64,000 bases of DNA from Arthrobacter sp. efr-133-R2A-120 (GTDB lineage Bacteria; Actinomycetota; Actinomycetes; Actinomycetales; Micrococcaceae). The stretch lies in assembly GCF_030209835.1 (NCBI RefSeq), contig NZ_JARVRF010000008.1, forward strand, positions 32,636 through 96,635. Reading direction: 5' to 3'. Below, in pieces: positions 22,582 to 32,767 of this stretch. Every line of letters begins with the position of its first letter. Position 1 is the first letter of the stretch. The translations under genes and the position numbers were made by a program. Below the pieces are notes generated by a model that worked only from the letters and a program-made list of their open reading frames with translations, did not search any database and was not told the origin of the DNA.

Positions 22582-22613
22582 TTGACTGTGGGGGCTTGTG
22601 GAGTAAAGTGGAG
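22582..22613 (+). promoter_or_regulatory. Promoter of the division cluster with three phased MraZ boxes
   Basis: TTGACT (22582-22587), 16-nt spacer, TAAAGT (22604-22609). Within and over the promoter, GTGGGG (22588), GTGGAG (22598) and GTGGAG (22608) repeat every 10 bp, one helical turn, and a related GTGGCG follows in phase at 22628. MraZ is known to bind short G-rich direct repeats with about 10-bp periodicity ahead of its own gene, so this is a convincing autoregulatory operator. Confidence 0.7.
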
Positions 22614-22679
22614 CGAGTAAGAGGGTAGTGGCGGCGTGGGGCAGGTACGGGCACCTTTACGGATGGGGGCGGTGGGCCA

Positions 22680-23111
22680 GTGTTTCTTGGCACGCATTCT
22701 CCCCGTCTGGACGAAAAGGGCCGGATCATCCTTCCCGCCAAGTTCCGCGAGGAACTTGCTGACGGCTTGGTGCTCACAAGGGGCCAGGAGCGTTGCATCT
22801 ACGTCTTCAGCCAGCGGGAATTCGAACGTATTCACGAGTCCATGCGGGAGGCCCCCATTTCCTCCAAGCAGTCACGTGACTACATCCGGGTTTTCCTGTC
22901 CGGAGCCTCTGACGAGGTACCTGACAAGCAGGGGCGCGTGACGATTCCGCCGGCGCTCCGGAGCTACGCAGGTCTTGAGCGGGAATTGGCGGTCATCGGC
23001 GCCGGAACCCGTGCTGAGATCTGGGATGCCCAGGCTTGGGATGAGTACCTGGCCGAGAAGGAAGCCGCCTTCTCGGAGACCGACGACGACAACCTTCCCG
23101 GGTTCATTTAG
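22680..23111 (+). CDS. mraZ: Transcriptional regulator MraZ
   Basis: 143 residues with two AbrB-like swapped-hairpin repeats: [23 protein letters not shown] at the N-terminus is given in part as [16 protein letters not shown], and [17 protein letters not shown] in the second half. MraZ forms ring-shaped oligomers and represses the division and wall cluster that it heads. The start is GTG 22680. Its promoter carries the expected phased boxes. First gene of a cluster that runs at least to divIVA. Confidence 0.95.
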   Translation: MFLGTHSPRLDEKGRIILPAKFREELADGLVLTRGQERCIYVFSQREFERIHESMREAPISSKQSRDYIRVFLSGASDEVPDKQGRVTIPPALRSYAGLERELAVIGAGTRAEIWDAQAWDEYLAEKEAAFSETDDDNLPGFI

Positions 23112-23123
23112 AAACCGGGACAG

Positions 23124-23227
23124 GAAGCATCAATGCTTCTTGGACGGGATCTCCAGCCGCCCATCACATTGTTTTCCTGGCTCACCTTCCCCGGAGCCAG
23201 GCAGACGCTGCGATAGGCGCGGATGGG
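23124..23227 (+). ncRNA. Structured leader between mraZ and rsmH, possible mraW RNA motif
   Basis: The 178-nt gap folds by eye into GAAGCA/TGCTTC (23124-23129 with 23134-23139), an 8-bp stem CCTGGCTC/GAGCCAGG (23176-23183 with 23194-23201), and a closing helix CCCATC/GATGGG (23160-23165 with 23222-23227). A conserved RNA motif named after mraW (rsmH) is known upstream of this gene in actinobacteria; I cannot confirm the match without a covariance model. Confidence 0.4.
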
Positions 23228-23289
23228 GATCCGGCTCAAGAAGCGATCCGCCCGACTGACCGACGAACAATCAGCTCTGAGGAGGCCGC

Positions 23290-24288
23290 ATGGAGGAGCA
23301 AGACGCGCCAAAACCAACCTCGGAGCGACATGTACCGGTCCTGAAGGACCGGTGCATCAATTTGTTGGCACCCGGTTTTGAGGCGGCCCGCAGCCGTGGC
23401 GAAACCCCCGTCGTCATCGACGCCACGTTGGGAATGGGCGGCCACTCCGAAGCGATGCTGCAACGGTTCCCCGATCTGCACCTTGTCGGGATAGACCGGG
23501 ATGAAGAGGCACTCGCCCTCGCCGGAGCGCGCCTGCAACCGTTCTCTGCCCGCACGGACCTCGTACATGCCGTCTATGACGAGATAGAAGATGTCCTCGC
23601 GGACCTTGGTATCCCCGAGGTGCACGGGATCCTCATGGACCTGGGCGTGTCTTCCCTTCAACTGGACGAGCGGGAGCGCGGTTTTGCCTACTCCTACGAC
23701 GCTCCACTGGACATGCGGATGGACACCAGCCGCGGCCAGACTGCCGCTGACGTAGTCAACAACTATTCCGAAGAAGACCTGGTGCGGATTATCCGCAAGT
23801 GGGGCGAAGAGAAGTTTGCCGGCAGAATCGCAAACCGCATCGTCACGGCGAGGGCCGCCAAGCCGTTCGCCACCACCGGTGAACTCGTCGAGCAGATCCG
23901 CGGCGTTGTTCCTGCGGCGGCTGCAAAGTCCGGCGGGCATCCGGCAAAGCGGACTTTCCAGGCCTTGCGGATTGAAGTCAACGAGGAACTCGACGTCCTT
24001 GAGAGGGCAGTGCCTGCCGCTCTCTCGGCCTCGGCAATGGGGGGACGGGTAGTGGTGATGTCGTACCACTCCCTCGAAGACAAAATCGTCAAGTCCGTCT
24101 TCCAGTCCCGCTCCAAGTCATCGGCGCCGCTCGGCTTCCCGGTGGAGCTGGAGGAACACAAGCCGGAATTCAAGACCTTGACCAAAGGCACGGAAGTGCC
24201 GACACCCGAAGAAATCGCCGAAAACCCGCGTGCGGCATCTGCCCGCCTGCGGGCCGTGGAACGCATCAAAGCGAGGAGAACAGCATGA
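23290..24288 (+). CDS. rsmH: 16S rRNA (cytosine-1402-N4)-methyltransferase RsmH
   Basis: 332 residues, formerly MraW. Methylates C1402 of 16S rRNA in the decoding centre using S-adenosylmethionine. Motifs: HVPVL at the N-terminus, [15 protein letters not shown] (cofactor loop), [20 protein letters not shown] and, near the end, [14 protein letters not shown]. Standard length. GAGGAGGCCGC precedes the ATG. Its stop overlaps the next ATG by 4 nt. Confidence 0.96.
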   Translation: MEEQDAPKPTSERHVPVLKDRCINLLAPGFEAARSRGETPVVIDATLGMGGHSEAMLQRFPDLHLVGIDRDEEALALAGARLQPFSARTDLVHAVYDEIEDVLADLGIPEVHGILMDLGVSSLQLDERERGFAYSYDAPLDMRMDTSRGQTAADVVNNYSEEDLVRIIRKWGEEKFAGRIANRIVTARAAKPFATTGELVEQIRGVVPAAAAKSGGHPAKRTFQALRIEVNEELDVLERAVPAALSASAMGGRVVVMSYHSLEDKIVKSVFQSRSKSSAPLGFPVELEEHKPEFKTLTKGTEVPTPEEIAENPRAASARLRAVERIKARRTA

Positions 24289-24950
24289 GCACCGCTGCCG
24301 CGAAGATCCTGCCGACCACAGTGGGCAACACCGCGCGTGCCCTGCCCGCCCGGGGACCGGAGCGCGACGCGCCCCGCAAGGCGCGGACGCCGCTCTCGCT
24401 CGTGCAGAGTGTTCCAGGAAGACGACGGACTCCGTTCGTCGTCTTCTGCTTCGGCGTGCTGGCAGCCGCCTTGTTGACTGTCCTGGTCCTCAACATCTCC
24501 GTTTCCACGGCCCAGTACGACCTCGTCAAGCTCAGGAACGACGCTGCATCCCTGAACAAGCAGAACCAGGATCTGACACAGCAGGTCCAGAACTACCAAG
24601 CTCCCCAGAATCTGGCCGCCAAGGCCGCAGAATTGGGAATGGTAGCTTCCACTGCCACGGGCCAGATCGACCTGGACAACCTGACGGTCACAGGAAAAGC
24701 CACGCCGGCAACCAAGGGGCAGAATCCCGGTGCCGTCATTGCTGCTCCTGCGGTTGCAGGCCAGTCGAGCGTCGTACCTCCTGCCCCTGCCAAGAATGAT
24801 TCGCTGGACAGCCGCAAACCCAACGGGACCGCCGACTCCACACCGGCTAAACCGCAAGCGCCCGCGGTTCCGGCGGCACCCAAGGCGCCGGTTGTGGATC
24901 TCCATGGTGGTTCGGTCCCCGCTCCACAGCAGAAGGTACCGGGGCAGTAG
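24285..24950 (+). CDS. ftsL: Probable division protein FtsL with a long Pro/Ala-rich tail
   Basis: 221 residues in the ftsL position between rsmH and ftsI. One transmembrane helix lies at about 51-71 ([20 protein letters not shown]), after a basic cytoplasmic segment. It is followed by a coiled-coil of heptads ([20 protein letters not shown] and onwards) and then [10 protein letters not shown], the conserved end of the FtsL periplasmic domain. The last 90 residues are a Pro/Ala-rich tail, making it much longer than the roughly 120 residues of model FtsL. The coiled-coil would pair with a DivIC/FtsB partner in the divisome. Translationally coupled to rsmH. Confidence 0.8.
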   Translation: MSTAAAKILPTTVGNTARALPARGPERDAPRKARTPLSLVQSVPGRRRTPFVVFCFGVLAAALLTVLVLNISVSTAQYDLVKLRNDAASLNKQNQDLTQQVQNYQAPQNLAAKAAELGMVASTATGQIDLDNLTVTGKATPATKGQNPGAVIAAPAVAGQSSVVPPAPAKNDSLDSRKPNGTADSTPAKPQAPAVPAAPKAPVVDLHGGSVPAPQQKVPGQ

Positions 24951-25005
24951 CGTTCAGCCGACCTGATTTCAGGGTAAACAGCAAGGCAAGCAGCAAGGAA
25001 TCGAC

Positions 25006-26802
25006 GTGGTGCAGAAAACCGGCAAATCGAAGAACAAGAGAACGCCGGCGGCGAAGAAGCGCCTGCGCATCGGCCTCGCGATCATGTTGGCGCTGCTGTT
25101 GGTGGTAGGGGGCAAGTTGTTCCTGGTGCAAGGGCTTGACGTCGGAGGCCTGGCCGAGGCTGCCTACAACAACCGGCTGACAACCACCATCCTGCCTGCC
25201 GAGCGCGGCAAGATCCTTGACTCGAACGGCACGGTGCTCGCCAGCAGCGTGATCCGTTACAACATTGTGGTGGACCAGACGGTCAACACAAACACTGATC
25301 AGTTTCCCCGTTTCAACTCCCAGACCCAGGCCATAGACACGATCTCCAGGTCCCAGGGGATATCAGAGCTTGCCAGTGCGCTGGGGATGGACGTCGGGCA
25401 GGTCACGCAGGCCGTGACCGGCGTGAAGAAGTACAACATAGTGGCCAAGGAAGTGAAGCCGGACGTCGAAGACCGGATATCCCAACTGCACATCCCTGGT
25501 GTGGTGTCGGAAGGCGTCAGCAAGCGGGTCTATCCCAATGGAAGCGTCGCCGGGGGAGTCATTGGCTTCCTCAAGGACGGCACCACAGGCCAGGCCGGCC
25601 TTGAGCAGACCCAGGACGATCTCCTGCGCGGCAAGGATGGCAAGCGCGTCTTTGAGATCGGCGCGGATGGCCTTCGCATTCCCGTGGCGACCGACCTGCT
25701 GACACCTGCCGTGAACGGCCAGGACGTCAAGCTGACCCTGAACACGGACATCCAGTACTTTGCGCAGCAGGCCATCCAGACCCAGGTCAACCAGCTCAAT
25801 GCCGAGTGGGGGTCAATCGTCGTCGAGGACATCAAGACCGGGAACCTCATTGCGATGGCGGACACGAACGCCCCGGATCCCAACGACCCCGGCAAGGTAG
25901 CGGCCGCGGACCGCGGCGTGCGGTCCGTGACGGCCGCCTATGAGCCTGGTTCGGTCGAGAAGATGATCACCGCGTCCGCTGCGATCAATGAAGGAAAGTC
26001 CAGCCCGCTGGACACGGTCACCATTCCACCTGCTTTGACCATCGACGGTCAGACGTTCACCGATGCGTTCGACCATGGAACCGAGCAGAGGACCCTTGCC
26101 GGCATCCTTGGCTATTCGATGAACACGGGTACCGTGATGATCGGCAGCCGCCTGAGCAAGCAACAGCGTTATGACTACCTCACCCGCTTCGGTATCGGCG
26201 AAGCTCCGGACATCGGCCTCCCTGCTGAAACCTCAGGCATCCTGGCCAAGCCCGATCAATGGGATGACCGCCAGCAGTACACCGTACTGTTCGGCCAAGG
26301 TGTTTCCCAGTCCACGCTGCAGACCGTCCGGGCCTACCAAAGCGTGGCCAACGACGGCGTGATGCTGCAACCGCGGCTGATTGACGGTTACGTCGGAGCC
26401 GACGGGGTCGAGAACAAAGTGCCTGCCAAGGATTCCCGCCAAGTCGTTTCCAAGGAAACGGCCCAACAGGTCCGGGACATCCTGGAGAGCAACGTCACAA
26501 TGGGCGAAGTGAAAGATGCCGCCATCGATGGATACCGCGTGGGCGCCAAGACGGGCACCTCCCAGGCACCCCGTGAAGACGGGCTACCTGGCTTCGATGG
26601 CTACACCGCGTCCATTGTGGGTATGGCGCCCATGGAGAATCCGCGCTTCATCGTAGAGGTAGTCCTCCAGCGGCCCAAGGGCAGCATTTACGGCATCACC
26701 CAGGGGCCGATTTTCCGCTCGGTCATGGGCCAGGTCCTGCGCACCTACAACGTCCCGCCGTCCACCGGCACTCCGGCGCGGTTCCCCCAATACGCCAAAT
26801 AG
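25006..26802 (+). CDS. ftsI: Division-specific penicillin-binding protein (FtsI/PBP3, class B)
   Basis: 598 residues. A basic cytoplasmic tail, one transmembrane anchor (about 20-42), a dimerisation domain and a C-terminal transpeptidase domain. Active-site boxes are SVEK (Ser316, Lys319), SMN (371-373) and KTG (515-517). It crosslinks septal peptidoglycan with FtsW as the polymerase partner. GTG 25006, with AAGGAA upstream; a second GTG follows directly. 55 nt separate it from ftsL. Confidence 0.95.
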   Translation: MVQKTGKSKNKRTPAAKKRLRIGLAIMLALLLVVGGKLFLVQGLDVGGLAEAAYNNRLTTTILPAERGKILDSNGTVLASSVIRYNIVVDQTVNTNTDQFPRFNSQTQAIDTISRSQGISELASALGMDVGQVTQAVTGVKKYNIVAKEVKPDVEDRISQLHIPGVVSEGVSKRVYPNGSVAGGVIGFLKDGTTGQAGLEQTQDDLLRGKDGKRVFEIGADGLRIPVATDLLTPAVNGQDVKLTLNTDIQYFAQQAIQTQVNQLNAEWGSIVVEDIKTGNLIAMADTNAPDPNDPGKVAAADRGVRSVTAAYEPGSVEKMITASAAINEGKSSPLDTVTIPPALTIDGQTFTDAFDHGTEQRTLAGILGYSMNTGTVMIGSRLSKQQRYDYLTRFGIGEAPDIGLPAETSGILAKPDQWDDRQQYTVLFGQGVSQSTLQTVRAYQSVANDGVMLQPRLIDGYVGADGVENKVPAKDSRQVVSKETAQQVRDILESNVTMGEVKDAAIDGYRVGAKTGTSQAPREDGLPGFDGYTASIVGMAPMENPRFIVEVVLQRPKGSIYGITQGPIFRSVMGQVLRTYNVPPSTGTPARFPQYAK

Positions 26803-26941
26803 GGCCAGTACGGCAAGTAGTCCAGTTTCGCCAAGTAAGCTTGTTGGGCATCTGTCCGGCCACATTACGATCCACCCATGCCGTTTGCGGAGCCCCCGGG
26901 ATCCCGCACGGCCAGTTTTACGAGCACCAACGGAGACCACC

Positions 26942-28579
26942 TTGTCAGAGCAGAATGATGCCGTATCGATCCCTACAGGGAACCCGCCGGCTACGGACAA
27001 ACCCGGCTTCCGTCCAGCCGTCGTGGCGCCTGTTCCCCTTGAGTCCATCGCGTCCTCCCTCGGAATTGCGCTGCCCCTGGACTCCAGCGGTACGTCGGTG
27101 ACCGGTGTATCTCTCAACTCGCGGACTGTCGAGCCGGGAGACTTGTACCTGGCCCTGCCCGGAGCCACACGGCACGGGGCCGGCTTTGTCGCCCAGGCGG
27201 TGGCGGCCGGTGCCGTGGCTGTCTTGAGCGATGAAGATGGCGCCCGCCAATTGGCACTTGAGGACCTTGCTGTTCCCGTGCTGATCGTCAGCAATCCCCG
27301 TGCCGCGGTCGGGACCCTCGCCGCCCTCATTTATCGAAGCCAACCCCTCGATGGGGTTTCGCCCACACTTTTCGGGGTAACCGGTACGAACGGTAAAACG
27401 ACCACGACGTATTTCATCAACTCCCTCCTCCGTGCGCTGGGCAGGAATCCTGGCCTGATCGGGACGATCGAAATCCTTGCGGGGGGCGAGGCCATCCCGA
27501 GCCTGTTGACCACGCCGGAGTCAACGGATGTCCATGCCTTGCTCGCCCTCATGCGTGAACGTGGGCTTGACGCGGCTTCCATGGAGGTCTCCTCCCACGC
27601 CCTGTCCTTCCACAGGGTCGACTCGGTGACGTTCGATGTTGCCGGCTTCACCAACCTGACGCAGGATCACCTCGATCTCCACGGAAGCATGGACGAGTAC
27701 TTCCGGACCAAGGCGGAACTCTTCACCAGCGCGCGCGCACAGCGCGCTGTAGTGACCGTCGACGACCGCTGGGGGCGCTTACTGGCCGATGAGGCGGGAA
27801 TTCCCGTGACCACGCTGGCGACCACGCCGGGCAGCGATGCTGACTGGACAGTGGAGTCAGCCGAGCAACGCGGGCTTGGAACGGACTTCGAATTGCGCCA
27901 CCGCGATGGAACAGTCCTACGCGTCCATACAGGATTACCGGGGGATTTCAACGTCGCCAACGCGGCCTTGGCCACCATTATGGTGCTCGACTCCGGCATC
28001 GAACCGCCGGCACTGCAGGCGGCGCTCGAGAGGCATGATCCCTTCACCGTTTCCGTACCGGGCCGGATGCAGCTGATCTCGGATGCCCCGGCTTCCGTTG
28101 TCGATTTCGCGCACAACCCGGACGCACTGGCGAGGGCCCTGAAGGCCGTACGCTCGCAAGCCCCCGGATCCCGAGTGATTGTCGTTTTCGGCGCCACTGG
28201 ACAGCGTGACCAGGGCAAGAGGCCGACGATGGGCGCCATAGCCGCCCGGCTCGCCGACGTCGTGATTGTCAGCGACGACGATCCGCATGACGAAGACGCT
28301 GCGGCGATCCGTTCGGAAGTCATCGCCGGGGCCCGCGCCGCCCAGGAGTCAGAGGGCCTTGACTGCGAGATCGTGGAAGCGTACCCCCGGGACGTCGCCA
28401 TTCGCCAAGCCGTGGAACTCGCCACTGAGAAGGACACCATCCTGATCGCCGGCCGAGGACACGAGGTCTGGCAGGAAGTGAAGGGCGTGAACCTTGCCCT
28501 CGATGACCGGGTGGAACTGCGGGCAGCCTTGACAGCCAGGGGATTCAAGGTTTCCACGGACGAGCGGATAGAGTCCTAG
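26942..28579 (+). CDS. murE: UDP-N-acetylmuramoyl-dipeptide amino-acid ligase MurE, probably L-lysine-adding
   Basis: 545 residues from TTG 26942, which has GGAG six bases upstream and opens LSEQNDA; an ATG 19 codons earlier lacks a site. The Mur-ligase ATP loop is [13 protein letters not shown], followed by TTPESTDVHALL and DHLDLHGSMDEYF. The specificity loop reads DDPH at 446-449 in place of DNPR, which marks meso-diaminopimelate enzymes; this fits L-lysine at position 3 of the stem peptide, as in Arthrobacter. The identity of the added amino acid is inferred. Confidence 0.95.
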   Translation: MSEQNDAVSIPTGNPPATDKPGFRPAVVAPVPLESIASSLGIALPLDSSGTSVTGVSLNSRTVEPGDLYLALPGATRHGAGFVAQAVAAGAVAVLSDEDGARQLALEDLAVPVLIVSNPRAAVGTLAALIYRSQPLDGVSPTLFGVTGTNGKTTTTYFINSLLRALGRNPGLIGTIEILAGGEAIPSLLTTPESTDVHALLALMRERGLDAASMEVSSHALSFHRVDSVTFDVAGFTNLTQDHLDLHGSMDEYFRTKAELFTSARAQRAVVTVDDRWGRLLADEAGIPVTTLATTPGSDADWTVESAEQRGLGTDFELRHRDGTVLRVHTGLPGDFNVANAALATIMVLDSGIEPPALQAALERHDPFTVSVPGRMQLISDAPASVVDFAHNPDALARALKAVRSQAPGSRVIVVFGATGQRDQGKRPTMGAIAARLADVVIVSDDDPHDEDAAAIRSEVIAGARAAQESEGLDCEIVEAYPRDVAIRQAVELATEKDTILIAGRGHEVWQEVKGVNLALDDRVELRAALTARGFKVSTDERIES

Positions 28580-28585
28580 ACCGAG

Positions 28586-30076
28586 ATGATTGCACTTACT
28601 GCGGCGGAGATCGCCGATATTACCAATGGCCGATTGGCAGCGGACCCGGGCATCGTTCCGGTGTCCGTCGTTACCGATTCCCGTGAGGCGGCTGCCGGAT
28701 CGTTGTACGTGGCCAAGCCAGGAGAGAACGCCGACGGCCATGCCTACGTGGGCGCCGCTTTTGAGCGCGGAGCCGTTCTGGCTCTGACCGAGCGCGACGT
28801 TTCCGACGACGACGGCCGGCCGTACCCCGCCGTCGTGGTCGATGACGCCGTGATCGCCATGGGTGCCTTGGCTGCAGAGTCCGTCCGCCGAATCCGCGCC
28901 GAACGTGCGGCAAAGGGGGAGCCCTTCACCGTCATCGGCATCACCGGCTCGGCGGGCAAGACCACTACCAAGGACCTGCTCGCGGGGATCCTTTCCCGGG
29001 CCGGGGCCACAGTGGCGCCGCAGGGTTCGTACAACGGTGAAGTCGGCGTGCCGCTCACAGTGTTCGGGGCCGATGCTGGCACCCGTTACCTCGTGATCGA
29101 AATGGGCGCCACCGGCGTCGGCCACATCAAATACCTCGCCGACATGGTCCAGCCGGACATCGGCGTCGTTCTTTGCGTAGGCACCGCCCACGCCGGCGAG
29201 TTCGGTGGCGTGGAGAACATAGCCAAGGCAAAAGGCGAACTCGTCGAGGCGCTGGGGGAGGACGGAACGGCCGTCATCAACCTCGACGACGCGCGGGTCG
29301 CGGCGATGGTCTCCCGCACCCGGGCCGAAGTGCTCGGAACCACCGCTACCGGCATTTCCGGCTCCGCGGTCGAAGCCAGGAACGCCGATATCGACGAAGA
29401 CGGCCACCCGGAATTCGAGCTCGTCCTGCCCGACGGCGGGGTCCCCCTTCCCGTCCACAGCAAGCTCATCGGTGCCCACCACATCACCAACCTGCTTGCT
29501 GCTGCGGCCGCAGCGTTCGCGGCAGGACTCCCTGCGGCCGAGATCGCCGCCTCGCTGAGCGAGCAGTCGCCGGCCAGCCGGTGGCGAATGGAACGCACGG
29601 AGCGGGCAGACGGCGTCACCATCATCAACGACGCGTACAACGCGAATCCGGAATCCATGCGTGCAGCCTTGCGAACCCTCGCCGACCTCGGCCAGGGACG
29701 CCGCACCTGGGCGGTGCTGGGAGCGATGCTGGAACTTGGCGAAGATTCCATCCGCGAACACACGGCGGTGGGGACGCAAGTGGTCCGCTTGAACATTTCC
29801 CGGCTCGTTGTGGTTGGCCGCGAAGCCCGGGCGCTGTACATTTCCGCGATCCAGGAAGGGTCCTGGGGCGACGAATGCAGTTTCACCGAAACGGCTGACG
29901 AGGCTTACGAACTGCTGCAGGCCGAGCTCGAACCAGGCGACCTGGTGCTTTTCAAGTCCTCAAACGGGGTCGGCCTAAGGCATTTGGGGGATCGGATAGC
30001 ATTACCCCCACAGGCCGGGACAAGTGCGAACACTGCGGCTGCAACTGCCGCCAATGAAGGGAACGAGCTGCTGTGA
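28586..30076 (+). CDS. murF: UDP-N-acetylmuramoyl-tripeptide-D-alanyl-D-alanine ligase
   Basis: 496 residues. Adds D-Ala-D-Ala to the UDP-MurNAc tripeptide, completing the pentapeptide precursor. Mur-ligase landmarks: [18 protein letters not shown] (ATP loop), [12 protein letters not shown], then [15 protein letters not shown] with the conserved Asn-Pro. It starts 6 nt after murE and ends inside the mraY start (GTGA overlap). Confidence 0.96.
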   Translation: MIALTAAEIADITNGRLAADPGIVPVSVVTDSREAAAGSLYVAKPGENADGHAYVGAAFERGAVLALTERDVSDDDGRPYPAVVVDDAVIAMGALAAESVRRIRAERAAKGEPFTVIGITGSAGKTTTKDLLAGILSRAGATVAPQGSYNGEVGVPLTVFGADAGTRYLVIEMGATGVGHIKYLADMVQPDIGVVLCVGTAHAGEFGGVENIAKAKGELVEALGEDGTAVINLDDARVAAMVSRTRAEVLGTTATGISGSAVEARNADIDEDGHPEFELVLPDGGVPLPVHSKLIGAHHITNLLAAAAAAFAAGLPAAEIAASLSEQSPASRWRMERTERADGVTIINDAYNANPESMRAALRTLADLGQGRRTWAVLGAMLELGEDSIREHTAVGTQVVRLNISRLVVVGREARALYISAIQEGSWGDECSFTETADEAYELLQAELEPGDLVLFKSSNGVGLRHLGDRIALPPQAGTSANTAAATAANEGNELL

Positions 30077-31182
30077 TTGCACTGTTGATCGGCGCGGGCG
30101 TTGCCCTCCTGGTGGCTCTGATCGGAACGCCACTGTTCATCCGGTTCCTTGTCACCAAGGGATACGGCCAGTTCATCCGCGACGACGGACCCACGTCCCA
30201 CCACACCAAGCGCGGTACCCCCACCATGGGCGGGACAGTCGTGGTGGCTGCCGTGCTCATCAGTTATGGGTTGACCCACCTGATCATGTGGATGATGAAC
30301 CCACGATCACCGGGCCCGTCAGCTTCGGGCCTGCTCTTGTTGTTCCTGATGGTCGGCATGGGATTCGTTGGTTTCCTCGACGATTTCATCAAGATTTCCA
30401 AGCAGCGCAGCCTCGGACTCAATGCCAAGGCCAAGCTGATCCTTCAAGCATTCGTCGGCATTGTCTTCGCAGTGCTGGTCTTGAACTTCCCTGACGCGGA
30501 GGGGATCACCCCGGCCTCCACGCATATTTCCCTTGTGCGGGACATCCCCTGGCTGAACCTGGCCTTCGGGGGCACCGTCCTTGGAGCCATCCTGTTTGTC
30601 ATCTGGTCGAACCTGATCGTCACTGCGGCAACCAACGGCGTCAACCTCACGGACGGACTGGACGGCCTTGCCGCCGGTGCCTCCATCATGGTCTTCGGCG
30701 CCTACACACTCATGGGAATCTGGCAGAACAACCAGGCCTGCGGTTCGCCCCGCGAGGCGGGCAGCGGCTGCTATTCGGTCCGTGACCCGCTCGATCTGGC
30801 GCTCCTGGCGGCTATTTGCAGTGCCGCGCTGGTGGGCTTCCTCTGGTGGAACACGTCTCCGGCGAAGATCTTCATGGGAGATACCGGTTCCCTCGCTATC
30901 GGCGGCGCGGTGGCCGGCTTTGCGATCCTCTCCCGCACCGAGCTTCTTTTGGGCATCATCGGCGGTCTTTTCGTCCTGATTACACTGTCGGTCATCATCC
31001 AGGTGGGTTACTTCAAGGTCACCAAGGGCAAACGTGTCTTCAAGATGGCCCCCCTTCAGCATCATTTCGAACTCAAGGGCTGGGCCGAGATCACGGTGGT
31101 TGTCCGATTCTGGATTCTTTGTGGCCTGTTCGTGGCAGCAGGCCTTGGGATTTTCTATGCTGAATGGGTGGTGCTGCTGTGA
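30073..31182 (+). CDS. mraY: Phospho-N-acetylmuramoyl-pentapeptide transferase
   Basis: 369 residues with ten predicted membrane helices. Transfers phospho-MurNAc-pentapeptide to undecaprenyl phosphate, making lipid I. Conserved signatures are [12 protein letters not shown] near the N-terminus, GFLDDFIK (metal-binding aspartates), [12 protein letters not shown] and, near the C-terminus, [14 protein letters not shown] 30073 overlaps the murF stop, and its own stop overlaps murD, so this stretch is strongly coupled. Confidence 0.96.
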   Translation: MIALLIGAGVALLVALIGTPLFIRFLVTKGYGQFIRDDGPTSHHTKRGTPTMGGTVVVAAVLISYGLTHLIMWMMNPRSPGPSASGLLLLFLMVGMGFVGFLDDFIKISKQRSLGLNAKAKLILQAFVGIVFAVLVLNFPDAEGITPASTHISLVRDIPWLNLAFGGTVLGAILFVIWSNLIVTAATNGVNLTDGLDGLAAGASIMVFGAYTLMGIWQNNQACGSPREAGSGCYSVRDPLDLALLAAICSAALVGFLWWNTSPAKIFMGDTGSLAIGGAVAGFAILSRTELLLGIIGGLFVLITLSVIIQVGYFKVTKGKRVFKMAPLQHHFELKGWAEITVVVRFWILCGLFVAAGLGIFYAEWVVLL

Positions 31183-32765
31183 GCGCAAGTCCTCAAACCA
31201 AGCCTTCGTCCAATGACCGGCTCAAGGACCTCGTCAGTTGGGATTCCGACTGGAAGGGCCTTCGCGTCGTCGTGACCGGCATCGGAGTCTCCGGTTTCGC
31301 GGCCGCCGATACCTTGATCGAACTCGGCGCACGCGTGGTGGTTGTTGACGCTGCCACGAGCGCCAAAGCCCTCGCCCAGGCGGACACCTTGAAGATCGTG
31401 GGCGCAGCCGACGTCCTGCTTGGCCAGGACGCCGTCACGACCCTGCCCCGTGTGGACGGTGAAAAAGCCGAACTCGTGGTCACGTCGCCGGGCTGGCGGC
31501 CGGACCAATCCCTCCTGGCAGCCGCCAAACGGGCCCACGTCCCGGTGTGGGGCGACGTCGAACTCGCTTGGCGGGTGCGCGAACGCAAGGGCCGCAAGAC
31601 CGCGGACTGGCTCACGATCACAGGTACCAACGGCAAGACCACCACGGTGGGCATGACCGAAGCAATGCTCCAGGCGGCGGGGCTCAAGGCAATCGCCGTG
31701 GGGAATGTAGGCACTCCGATCCTGGATGCACTCCGTGATCCGGTTGAGTACGACGCTTTCGCGGTTGAGCTGTCCAGCTTCCAGCTGCACTGGATCGAAT
31801 CCCTCTCCCCGGTGGCCAGCGTCTGCCTCAACGTCGCCGAGGACCACGTTGACTGGCATGGCTCTTACGAGTCCTACCTCGCGGACAAGGCAAAGATCTT
31901 CGAGAACACCCAGAAGGCATGCATCTACAACGCTGAGCAGATCGAGACCGAACGCATGGTGGAAAATGCCGACGTGGTCGAGGGGTGCAGGGCTATAGGT
32001 TTCACCACCTTGACCCCGGCTGTCAGCATGCTCGGCGTCGTCGAGGGGTTGCTCGTGGACCGTGCGTTCATTGAGGAACGCAAGAGTTCGGCAGTGGAAC
32101 TCGCCTCCCTGGCCGATTTGGGCACTGCCGCGCCGCGACACATGGTTGCCAACGCCCTGGCTGCTGCCGCCCTGGTGCGCGCCTACGGCGTCGAATCGTC
32201 CGCCGTGCGTGAGGGGCTCAGGAACTATCTCCCGGGAGACCACCGCATCCAGCCCGTGGCCAAGCAGAACGGCGTACTCTGGGTCAACGACTCCAAAGCG
32301 ACCAATCCGCACGCTGCTTCCGCGGCCCTGTCGGCGTTCGACAAGGTCGTCTGGATTGCAGGCGGTTTGTCCAAGGGCGTCAACTATGACGATTTGGTCA
32401 AAAGCAACGCGCACAGGCTCAAGGCGGTAGTGCTGATCGGAACAGACACCGCGGACCTGGAAGCCTCCCTCAAGCGACACGCAGCGGATGTGCCCGTAAT
32501 CGGGCAGCCCAAGGGCGACACTGAAATGGTGCAGTCCGCCGATTCAGCTGGTACCGCCGCGGAACCGTCTCCGATCTTCGGCGACACCGTGATGGCCCAC
32601 GCTGTCGCGTCGGCAGCAAGTATCGCCGAGCCCGGCGATACCGTGCTGATGGCCCCGGCGGCTGCCTCCATGGACCAGTTCTCTTCCTACGCTCACCGTG
32701 GCGATGCTTTCATCCGGGCAGTGCGCGAGCTTGTGGAAGGCCAGGCACAGACCACCGAGGAGTAA
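31179..32765 (+). CDS. murD: UDP-N-acetylmuramoylalanine-D-glutamate ligase
   Basis: 528 residues from GTG 31179, which overlaps the mraY stop (GTGA); an in-frame ATG five codons earlier would overlap mraY more. Adds D-glutamate to UDP-MurNAc-L-Ala. Landmarks: [17 protein letters not shown] (UDP-binding), [18 protein letters not shown] (ATP loop), [16 protein letters not shown] and [11 protein letters not shown]. About 70 residues longer than E. coli MurD because of an N-terminal extension and an insertion near residue 450. Confidence 0.96.
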   Translation: MSASPQTKPSSNDRLKDLVSWDSDWKGLRVVVTGIGVSGFAAADTLIELGARVVVVDAATSAKALAQADTLKIVGAADVLLGQDAVTTLPRVDGEKAELVVTSPGWRPDQSLLAAAKRAHVPVWGDVELAWRVRERKGRKTADWLTITGTNGKTTTVGMTEAMLQAAGLKAIAVGNVGTPILDALRDPVEYDAFAVELSSFQLHWIESLSPVASVCLNVAEDHVDWHGSYESYLADKAKIFENTQKACIYNAEQIETERMVENADVVEGCRAIGFTTLTPAVSMLGVVEGLLVDRAFIEERKSSAVELASLADLGTAAPRHMVANALAAAALVRAYGVESSAVREGLRNYLPGDHRIQPVAKQNGVLWVNDSKATNPHAASAALSAFDKVVWIAGGLSKGVNYDDLVKSNAHRLKAVVLIGTDTADLEASLKRHAADVPVIGQPKGDTEMVQSADSAGTAAEPSPIFGDTVMAHAVASAASIAEPGDTVLMAPAAASMDQFSSYAHRGDAFIRAVRELVEGQAQTTEE

Positions 32766-32767
32766 CA

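Noticed and set aside
23133..23216. A 27-codon ORF between mraZ and rsmH
   Set aside because: No ribosome binding site and it coincides with foldable stems; more likely RNA structure than a peptide.
28349..29779. A 476-codon open frame antisense to murE and murF
   Set aside because: Shadow frame; both murE and murF on the plus strand have complete ligase motifs.
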